DNA of 64,000 nucleotides from Cliona cf. orientalis (lineage: Eukaryota; Porifera; Demospongiae; Clionaida; Clionaidae), in assembly GCA_963930775.1 (NCBI GenBank), contig OZ005690.1, forward strand, positions 13,790,411 to 13,854,410. Direction: 5' to 3'. Position numbers and translations under genes: made by a program. Below are positions 47,849-57,500 of this stretch, one piece after another; the first letter of the stretch is position 1; each line of letters starts with the position of its first letter. Under the pieces are notes generated by a model, which searched no databases, was not told the origin of the DNA, and worked only from the letters and a program-made list of their open reading frames with translations.

Positions 47849-50202
47849 TTACAATAAAGCACAATTTAGCTCGTTGCTAGCTGAAATCCCCCCCACTGGT
47901 CCATAGGCAACATTTTCTGTCATCTCTAAATTTTGTGACTCTTCTTGCTTATGCTTTATGTTCAAATCAGTGGAGGGTTGGTCTCTTTGAGTTTTGCACA
48001 GTGCCAAAATCGATTGTTTATGTTTATGGCATAAGCAGCCACAGACAAATCCAGTGGTGAAGATAATAAATACTGCAACTATTACTGAAATGACAATTGA
48101 AATGAGTGTACTGTTGTTGGAGGCTGCAGCTGGTATGTTAACGACTCCTGGACCTGTATGATAAAATTACTCACATTATTAGTGACATATATAGTATAGC
48201 TAAGACCTACAGCATACCTCTACACCTTATTGATATTTGGCCAAGGTTAGGCTCCCACCTTCCCTCCACACAAGTTGAAGTATAAGAGTTGGCACTAAGT
48301 GCATCACAGTCAATGGCAATGACTGAACCTTCTAGTGCTGGAGCTGTGTAGTTGATTACTGTTAGATTCAGGTCATCGCTGGTTGGCTCATTACAGGCAA
48401 CTATACCAGAAAATAAAAGGAATTAGTACCAATGGTAGTATGCGTGATATGACTTACTGTAATATAGTTTAATTGCTTCAGGTGATGGTTTGCCACAGAT
48501 AGCAATGTTCACATTGTGTTCAATATTGTATGGGATGGTAAGTTGGACACTCCTGTTTCCCACCGATCTTACAGATGCTGGTGGAAGGACATGTACACTG
48601 TTGAAGACTACTTCATTCTGGAACCACTCACTGACAAGAGTTATTGTAACGTTCTGTTCTCCAAATTGTTCGTCACTGATAGCCATTGGAATCGTTGCAG
48701 CTGCTTGACAATAATATATTGAGTATATATGCATGTGCAAAGAAATATAAAGTTTGTAATAGTATGACTACAGTCACATTACCATAGGCAAGAGTACGGA
48801 TTACAGTTGTAATTATCCTCTGACTCTGTAATCAGTACTCCTGCTATAATATAGCCTAGGGAATATTATGGCAATTAATCATACACTAACTTTAATCCTC
48901 GTACAATTATAGGGCAGCAACAGTGCTCTTACGTGTACTCATACAGCCAAATAACACTTGTTATTGCTTGTGCTATATATTACTGACTGTACTTGTATGT
49001 ACGTATGTGAGTACTGACTGCCCTAATTGTACTTGGAAGTGTATGATTAATAATGCACACTTGCTGGCTTTTAATAGCTAAAGAACAGTCTCGATGCACG
49101 TTTCTCCTGATTAATACTGCAGAGGGGATGGTCTGCAAGGTATTTAGACTATAGCTAAACGCTGCTCTGGCAATCTTATTGGATACAAACCTTACTGTGA
49201 TCAATGATGTGAATGGTCGTTATTGATGTCCCTTCCATACTTCGAGTACACTGTATCTTGGTTTGATTCCAGTCAGTGATCACATTATCGACAGTCAAAA
49301 CTGACATCAATGGTGAGTTTGATATCTTAGAGAGGTGAAGTACTGTCTGATTAATAGTGAGAGGTTGTTCAGTCTCTGGACTTTCTTGATTAACTACTCT
49401 GACTGCTATTGCTGGGTCCAAATGCAGTGGAGTGAGTGATACATTAAAAATCCATCGTAGAGTAGAACCATTTGTGCAACAGAAGAGTGTCAGATTGTCT
49501 CCAGGGCATACCATAGATACAGACGATAATCCTGAACATACTACTAAAAGTCATAAAGAGCATAATATAATCAGTACTGCTATAGCCAATAGTAGCTTTA
49601 CAGGGGCTGATGGGGGGGGGGGGGGGATGAAATGGGTGGCTAGCCAGTACCCCCCTGATATTCAAAATTACAATGGTGAATTCTATAAAACTTATTCTGA
49701 AAACAAGCTTAGGTTGCCTTATTCTACAATCTGCCGTCACTTGAATATTGTGCCCAGCCACCCCCATTCAAAGAATCCTGGATCAGCCCCTGCTTCATAT
49801 TGCAATAATTTTATTATATTACTATAAATGTCAGATGAGTTTCTATGTGGAAGTGGGCGTGGAGTTATATATAATATGCACCATGGTCGGCCCTAATTCC
49901 TATTGATAATAATATGAATGATCATTTTTGGTGTCACTATTTCAAGTGATTAACTAGCTATAGCCAATGACTTTAATACAATTGTTTATCACTACAACAC
50001 CAAAATAATATATACGCTCCCTTCTTCATTACTCTCTCTCTCTCTCTCTCTCTCTTAATTTTAATTTCCTTTCATCCCCCCCCCTCCCCATACAGCCAAT
50101 GTTACCTTGTTCGTTTGAGCGTGATGCTTCAGATAATAATAATACAATTATTCCGATCCACGCGAGCTTGACGCCTCTCAAAGTTTCAGCGATGACCTGC
50201 AT
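47849..50202 (-). CDS. Subfamily B receptor: Ig-FN3-CCP-TM with short ITIM-like tail
   Basis: Minus-strand exons: 50106-50202 leader (MQVIAETLRGVKLAWIGIIV, then LLLS), 49196-49540 Ig-like, 48458-48700 FN3-like, 48218-48400 CCP, 47849-48153 membrane helix and tail. The total of 1173 bases is 391 codons exactly. The Ig exon has MVCPGDNLTLFCCTNGSTLRW and DWNQTKIQC; the FN3 exon has VSEWFQNEVVFNSV and QLTIPYN; the helix is VISVIVAVFIIFTTGFVCG. The tail has MTENVAYGPVGGISASN. A 7-G run at the motif's end changes the final residues relative to sister genes. Ig and FN3 exons are nearly identical to those of the divergent gene at 50635-54051, which instead has a death-domain tail. A MITE sits in the first intron. 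Confidence 0.9.
49601..49792. mobile_element. MITE with CAGGGGCTGAT inverted ends in receptor intron
   Basis: CAGGGGCTGATGGGGG at the left is answered by GGATCAGCCCCTG at the right, bounding 192 bp with no coding potential. A related left half occurs at 61771 onward (CAGGGGCTGATGGGGG and GGTGGCTAGCCA). It lies in the leader intron of the 47849-50202 gene. The target duplication is not clear. Confidence 0.6.
50031..50056. repeat. TC microsatellite in leader intron region
   Basis: About twelve TC units at 50031-50056, followed by an AT-rich patch and a C run, directly downstream (in gene orientation) of the leader exon of the minus-strand receptor. Confidence 0.9.
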
Positions 50203-50634
50203 AGTAGAACGACCAAAGCCTCATATATTATACCTATTTAATGAATGCAGATAATTGAAGTATAGATCTATAAATGCATCAAATCAGATTTGATGCATTT
50301 ATAGATCTATACTTCACCGACATTGAGTCAATTGATTCATCACTCCACCTATACTGATCGCGGTCATGAATTCTATCATAGATAATTTTTTTATCACTGC
50401 AGGTTAATCGATAGGAAATGGTCATCAAAACCATAAGTTTGGCAGTGAAGCAGTATGCTTTTGTATTGTGCTGGTGGTGATTGAATATAGCAGTATATTC
50501 GGGCGGAAATCAAGGGGGATGAGAAACAACTAATTGATTTGGATCCATCGCACTGCCTATATTATACTCAGATTTAGCTTGAGCGTTCACTGCAGGAGTA
50601 GATACCTACTAGTACTAGCTGCACGCAACCTACC
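50203..50634. promoter_or_regulatory. Divergent promoter region with a 29-bp perfect palindrome
   Basis: This 432-bp spacer separates the start codons of two divergent paired receptors. It holds a perfect inverted repeat, GAAGTATAGATCTATAAATG through CATCAAATC at 50257-50285, answered exactly at 50287-50315, with a single A between. Such a structure could be a small foldback insertion or a dyad binding site serving both genes. Regulatory function is inferred from position only. Confidence 0.5.
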
Positions 50635-53600
50635 ATGATTACCTCTGTATCTTTGAGAGTTACCAAGCTTGTGTGGATCATAAACGTATGCACGATATTG
50701 CTGTCTATAACATCGCTAAAGTGTTCTGAACAAGGTATATAGTAATCGATTTTCACTGTTTGTCGCCTGAGTTGTATGCAAGCAGGAACGTTAGATCTTA
50801 GATGCATGCATGGAATTCTGAGCATAATAAAGTGTATACCTGTAATTATATCATTGTGTACAGTGTGTTTGGGATTATCGTCTGTATCTATGGTATGCCC
50901 TGGAGACAATCTGACACTCTTCTGTTGCACAAATGGTTCTACTCTACGATGGATTTTTAATGTATCACTCACTCCACTGCATTTGGACCCAGGAAGAGCA
51001 GTCAGAGTAGTTAATCAAGAAAGTCCAGAGACTGAACAACCTTTCACTATTAATAATCAGACAGTACTTCACCTCTCTAAGATAGCAAACTCACCATTGA
51101 TGTCAGTTTTGACCGTCGATAATGTGATCACTGACTGGAATCAAACTAAGATAGAGTGTACTCGAAGTATGGAAGGGACATCAATAACAACCATTCACAT
51201 CATTGATCACAGTAAGGTTTGTATAGCATAAATTAAAGTTATATAGCCATAGTCTCAATACCATGCAGACCATCCCCTCTGCAGTATGTAGTCCTTTCAG
51301 GAGAAACGTACATCAAGACTATAGCCAGCAATGCCATGTGTGTATTATTACAAACTTTTTGCACATGCATATATACTCAATATATTATTGTCAAGCAGCT
51401 GCAACGATTCCAATGGCTATCAGTGACGAACAATTTGGAGAACAGAACGTTACAATAACTCTTGTCAGTGAGTGGTTCCAGAATGAAGTAGTCTTCAACA
51501 GTGTACATGTCCATCCACCAGCATCAGTAAGATCAGTGGGAAACAGTAGTGTCCAACTTACCATCCCATACAATACTGAGCACAATATCAGTGTTGCTAT
51601 CTGTGGCCAACCATTGCCTGAAGCAATCAAGCTATACTACAGTAAGTCATACGAGTCACGCATAATACCATTGGTACTAATTCCTTTTATTTGCTGATGC
51701 AGTTTCCTGTGATGAACCAACCAATGATGACCTGAATGTAACAGTAATCAACTACACAGCTCCAGCACTAGAGGGTTCAGTCATTGCCATTGACTGTGAT
51801 ACACTCATTACCAATAGCTACACTTCAACTTGTGTGGAGGGAATATGGAAGCCTAACCTTAAACAAATATCAATGAGGTGTAAAACAGGTATACCGGTAT
51901 CCAATTCTTATTTTTAATATCTATCTACATTATTACATCCTAAATAGGTTATTATAGGAAAAAATTACATCCTAAGTAGGTAGCGTAATCTAATGTAACT
52001 CAGCTCAGCCCCAGAACATGCTACAGACATAATTCGAAGATCAGTAGATGATGAAAGTGCATGCTATAGTATTTCTTCTACTTCTGTAAGCATTAATTCC
52101 TCTCCTTTTCAAATCACTGAAGTGTAATTCACTGAGCATAATGCTGAATCAGTTTACAATTAATTGTACTGCCACATGAGCACTCACAACTATAGGACTT
52201 GACATTCTAGATACTGATCATGCTGAATCGGACAGAAGTCTCATTCTCGGTGCTTCACTCAGTGCTTTTTTCTTAACTCTTGCTCTTGGAATTCTATTCA
52301 CAGTATTAATTGTCAGCATAAAAAAATGTGAGTAGTAATAATTAGCTACCATGATATTAAAAGTCTGTGGTACGAACAACGTCATATTTATTTTGGTAAC
52401 ACCTATATTTCTTTTACATCTTGCAATTGACCACATAGGACAGTGACCGTAACAATAATAACCTAGTATATAGTGGAGTGTGTGTTTTATAATATTATTA
52501 CAAAGCAGGTTCTGTATGCGTCCATAAATGTAATCCAAGCCTGTCGCTACAGTAAGTTCATGCAATCATCAATATTCATAATAATTACTATGTTCTCATA
52601 AAAGGAGTAATCAGCAAGAAAGACTTAGTAATGACAATTTAAGGAATCATTATCTGGTATGAACCAATCAATAATTATTACGATATGTTTGATACTTTCA
52701 TCTATTTGTATATATAGGGTGAATACAGTGAAATTACCCTTCAGTCGCAAAATAATGATATGGTAACTATCACAGGAAAATTTTTCAGTTCACTACCATT
52801 GTAATATCATCCAAATTTGATGTAAATTGACCAAAAATACAGTACTTTTACAATGCTAAATTCTAACAAAATTGTACCAATACAATGATTGTAATTTGGC
52901 ACAAGAGCTCTGAACATTGTAAAATTGTTGTAGTTTAAAACACATGGATTGTAGAGTCAATGTACAATCATTGTAAAATACGTGCAAGTTAGGATGTAAT
53001 CAGTGCTAATTGCCTATAGATTTCCCCAACTTTGTATTTTTATTGTATTTCAGAAATACATAGGTTGCAAAAAATTTCAAGGATTGCAAATTTGCTGTAA
53101 ATTTCTATATTACAATGGTTGTAAACACACTTTTTTTTCCTGTGTATAATATTATTATAACCGCTGTCATTGGCCATAATTATTGTTGAGTGGTTTATGA
53201 CAATTAAATTTAAGGCTATAGTATAATCCATAGCCATAATCATCGAGAGCTGGCTAGCTATGTACGCATAGCCAGCTATATAATAATTGTAACATTGCTA
53301 TTACAATGTACAGGATGAAACACAACCACGGACCGTTGTGTATGCTGATTTGGGTCCATTATCCTATGGAAAAAAGAAGCCATTTACTTCTGTGGCGACA
53401 ATCCTTGATGATGATCGCATTGAGTATGCTCAATTAAATACTAGAATATCAGCAAAATCACAAAAAGATGTGCAACAGACGTCAACATGTCCTGAAAGCT
53501 CATCTGGTATGCATGCTAGCAATAAATTGTATACTTGCATGCAGCTATATATTATACTTTCTATAGGAAATCCTCTAAATTTGGATAGCTTATTGATTCA

Positions 53601-54051
53601 GCTTCAACCTGAAGTTAATGAAAAGTGGTATCAATTTGGAGAAGCATTAGGAATAGAGAAGAGTATACTGGACAAATATTTATCATATCTTCCCGATCAG
53701 AACATAATCGAAGTGTGTGATTACTGGCTAAGAAATCATACTGGACAACCTTCTTGGAATGAAGTTGCAGCTGCTTTAAAACAAATTGGATTTCAGCAGC
53801 TTGGATATGGCATTGAAAGGGTGTATGAAACAGGTATAGCCAATGTACCCAACTACTATATACACTATCATTGAACATTATCTTATGTCACTATTCTTTT
53901 TTACGCTTACTACACTATAATATTAAATTTTATAATTATGATAGGGAGACTACCAAAAGAAGTCAATATGAATGCAGCAGTCAACATGGAGTCTGACATG
54001 TTTCTTGATGAGACTGAACAACCACCGCCAATACCACCTAGACTTACATAG
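50635..54051 (+). CDS. Subfamily B receptor: Ig-FN3-CCP-TM, ITIM-like motifs and death domain
   Basis: Eleven exons: 50635-50734 leader; 50864-51211 Ig-like; 51399-51641 FN3-like; 51703-51888 CCP; 52211-52327 membrane helix; 52509-52551; 52605-52656; 52718-52762; 53314-53506; 53567-53833 death domain; 53945-54051. The total of 1701 bases is exactly 567 codons, strong support for the model. Approximate residues: Ig 34-149, FN3 150-230, CCP 231-292, helix 303-327, GEYSEI (Y366), VVYADL (Y388), IEYAQL (Y416), death domain 443-531, proline-rich end 532-566 with QPPPIPPR (PxxPxR). The death domain has WYQFGEALGI, CDYWLRNHTGQPSWNEV and ALKQIGFQQLGY. Its cytoplasmic exons match the 1857-6114 gene one for one in phase, except that one GEYS exon is missing. 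The second and third tyrosines fit the ITIM consensus; GEYSEI does so only at +3. The likely role is ligand recognition coupled to phosphatase and death-adaptor signalling. Confidence 0.92.
52771..53144. mobile_element. MITE with CACAGGAAAA ends in receptor intron
   Basis: CACAGGAAAATTTTT on the left is answered by CACTTTTTTTTCCTGTG on the right, bounding 374 bp, with TAT on both outer sides (possible 3-bp target duplication). The inside is rich in TTGTAA/TTACAA motifs (TACAATGATTGTAATTTGG, CAATCATTGTAAAATACG). It occupies most of the intron between the GEYSEI and VVYADL exons. Confidence 0.68.
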
Positions 54052-54552
54052 ATGATCACAAAGATAATTATATTGGAAAAAGTGGTCTTATTGAACTTGT
54101 TAAATTATAGCTAGCTAAGTGTATACAGATTACAGCAGATCTAATTTTTGTGTTGTTATGTATCTATCACACCTTCGCACAACGAAACAATTCTTAGAAC
54201 ACATAGCTACTCGTGTCCAGTGTGTTGCATGTGTGTCCTGCTGTGGCAATGTCTTGTACTTGTGTGCATGAGCAGAAAGCATATTATCATAATATATATA
54301 CGTCACTTGTAGCTGTGCCAGATTGATACTGATAGGCGTGGCGTGTGACCAATATGTTTATCTCGTACTTCAGCCTGATGCACATATACATATCATTGAT
54401 ATCACTGTTTAATAACGCATACACCCAAGGATACATAAATAGCAAAGCGAATATAAGTACACATGTAAAACTTGGCGACCATTTCCTATTATTTTCATTC
54501 AGTTCTCGTTTCCAATTCTTCGTTTCCCCGTTCCTATGAAGCCAACAAGAAA
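54052..54552. other. Intergenic, no feature seen
   Basis: 3' flank of the death-domain receptor and 5' flank of the next receptor, both on the plus strand. No repeat or promoter motif was recognised. Confidence 0.4.
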
Positions 54553-57500
54553 ATGGTAAGCGTGTTGGTGGCTAGCCATTGAATACCCTTAGCTTGCCCT
54601 TAGCTATAGAGCATAGATAATTATTAAGATTGGACGGTTACGTAGTCCTATTATCTAAGCTTTGAGCATGCCTGAATGTTATTTTGTGATAATCTAGTGA
54701 TGTTTGACCTTTTAATAGGCTCTGGAGATCAGAACATTCGTTACTATCTTCCTTGGTGAGTTTGTAGGTTTTCTCGAGTTTATTAATAGTTGGTTTGATC
54801 AATGCAGCACATTTATGGTTCTCTATGAGAATAGCTTCATGCTACTGAGAACTAGTCTCGTGCCCAGCCCCCTTCATGCACGCGCGAGAAAGGGTCTGGT
54901 CAAAAGGGTCGCACTTACGCGTCCAGCTGGAATGCAATAATTGGCAATTCAGGTGTGCATACAATAGAAACTAACCGCCACTTCCATACCGTGTGCATAG
55001 ACTGAGCGCACGCACGTACATAATTATCACGCATAATTACATTCCACTAATGTCATGTGACCATGGTTCTGTAACCTGATTGGGCCGTAATATACGTACC
55101 TCGAGGACAAGGAAGTGCCTGGGCACGAGACTAACTGAGAACTTGGGTATCATGGGGGGGGGGGATCATGCATGTGTCCAGAGTTGCGACCAGGGTCAAA
55201 ATGCAGTCCAACAGTCAAGGTACTTCTTGGGGATTGGTCAAATGGCCGAGATTTTGCACATGCGCAGTGCTCAAAGATAGTCTCGTACCGTACCTAGCCC
55301 CAAATCCCGCGAGACTAGCTCAAACGAGAGTATTTACTCTTGCTCAAAGAACGACTTGAATTTGGAATAAAGTATGCTCAGGGTCTGGGAACGAGACTAG
55401 ACTAGACTACAATGTCATGTGATAGATAATGGATACACTTTGCCTGGTTCGGGATACTATCTCCATAGACTTGCAGAACCCTTAAAATGTGGCCACCTCG
55501 CTATTCCGTAAAGCAGACAGTTAGTTTGGCCCCAACAGTATCACTGCCCATACAAACTCTCATAGAGGATGCTTTGGCGGATAATATCAATAAGCAGGGG
55601 CTAAGCAATCACACCACATCCCCATAAAAAGAGAAATTATATTGCTACACATGTGTATGACATGTTTGAATATGTAAACTAGAAAGTAACTGGATGGAGC
55701 TCGAGCCGTTCAAAATGAACAAAGCTAAGGGCAAATTCCAACGGGTGCCGCTTCTCTGATGCCTAAGTTCTAAGCTAAAACGTTCAGTATTTCGACAAAC
55801 CTAGCTATATCTAAGTTGCCTGTGCATTCGAATTCTAGTTGATATGGAGTGAAAGTGGATTAAATTATAATTATCATTTTGAGCTGGATTGGTACATGCA
55901 TGGTGTGTGTTAACAGGGCTTTTGTATACCATAGAAACTGGTTGTTAAGCGCTGCTCGCTGTTAAGTGCATAGTTTTGTGCGAGCCTTACCGCTCTTTGT
56001 TAGGTGCATATGCCCAGCAGGCCACCTGAACGACGAGCGATCGGTTACATGAGCCCAGAAAGAAGGATAGAAGTATACTGGAGAAGAAAACGTCGAGAAT
56101 TACGCTCTGTGGTCGCTTCTTGGCCATCGTTGTAGGCCTTTCTACCCTTGACACATTCTTTATGCACGCTCCACCTACCGTGTTTTAGCACTTTTAATTA
56201 AGCGCATGCTTCCTGTTAAGCGCATGCTTTTTGTTAAGCACATATTTTCTTGCTGCCGTGTGTTATAAGCGCATGCGCTTAACAACCAGTTTCTACGGTA
56301 ATCCACCAGGCAGTCACATTTATCTCTCTTACTCAGGTATTCTTTGTGCAGCCATTTCACCAGTTGTATTAGGTCAGTCGTTGACCAGTACATTAGAAAA
56401 TGGACAATTTGCATGTCGTGGGTCAAGGGTCACCTTCACGTGTGTGACAAGAGGATCAGGTGAAATTTCTTGGACCAGTGATACATACATCGGACCTAAT
56501 GGTGCCCAGCTTATATTTGAAGCTGAATTTGATAACCCAGGAGATATCCGTACAAGTTTATCTAACGGGGACACAGTTGCAACACTTACCGGAGAACAAG
56601 AAGATCAAGAAGTGACAGTACTTGAGTCTACGTTGAGTATCAATCCATTACCAGATCCTCAAAATGCTTCCGTGACATGCATACACACTGATAGTGGGCA
56701 GAGAAGTACTATCACTTTTCAAGTAATTGGTAAGTTATTCTATGTAGCATAGAACATGTATAGTAGTATCAGTGGCAGATCTAGGATATGTTAAAGGGAG
56801 GTTCTGTTGTATTCTTGCGCGTGAAATTTTAGAAGCCACGCCCACTTTCGGCTAAAACCACGCCTATTTTCGATCGTTTTGAGAACAACTACCAGCCCAA
56901 TCGATGGATTTTTGAACGAATTTTCTGCTAAAGCATGCTAAGGTGAGCCATAACAGCAGTTTTCTTAGTTCTGTAGCCAGAGAGGGGGGTTCCATTTAGC
57001 CTATCATCAGTACTTCTTAGCACTAGGTGCAGCCCAAAGGGGGGTTCTGTCGAAACCTCCGAAACCCCCCTAAATCCACCACTGAGTATAAACAATTTCT
57101 TAATTATAACAAAAATGGAACTAAAGTGACAGCGTGCGCAGAACAAGATCCGTAGCTTAGCCTTATAAATGATGCTCTCTCTTATACGAGGCTATATCTC
57201 TGTTTATGCCACTAGTAAATCTCTCAAATTAATTCTTATGTGAAAGAGCTCAACGCCACCCTAAGCACATATCCACAGCACTCTGTTGACTTACATTGCA
57301 AGAATGTCACAAACCATGTTATCAACTGCCTAGCTGCGTGTCAAGATTACTGGTTAGTACAGTACACATGTGCAGACGACATCAACTCTAAGTTTGAACC
57401 TATTGTTGCACACAGCAGCTGCTTGAATTCACCACTGCAATGGCGACATTCTCACTGTGCTCAAAAATCGAATCTGCTACCAGACTATTGACATATCACA

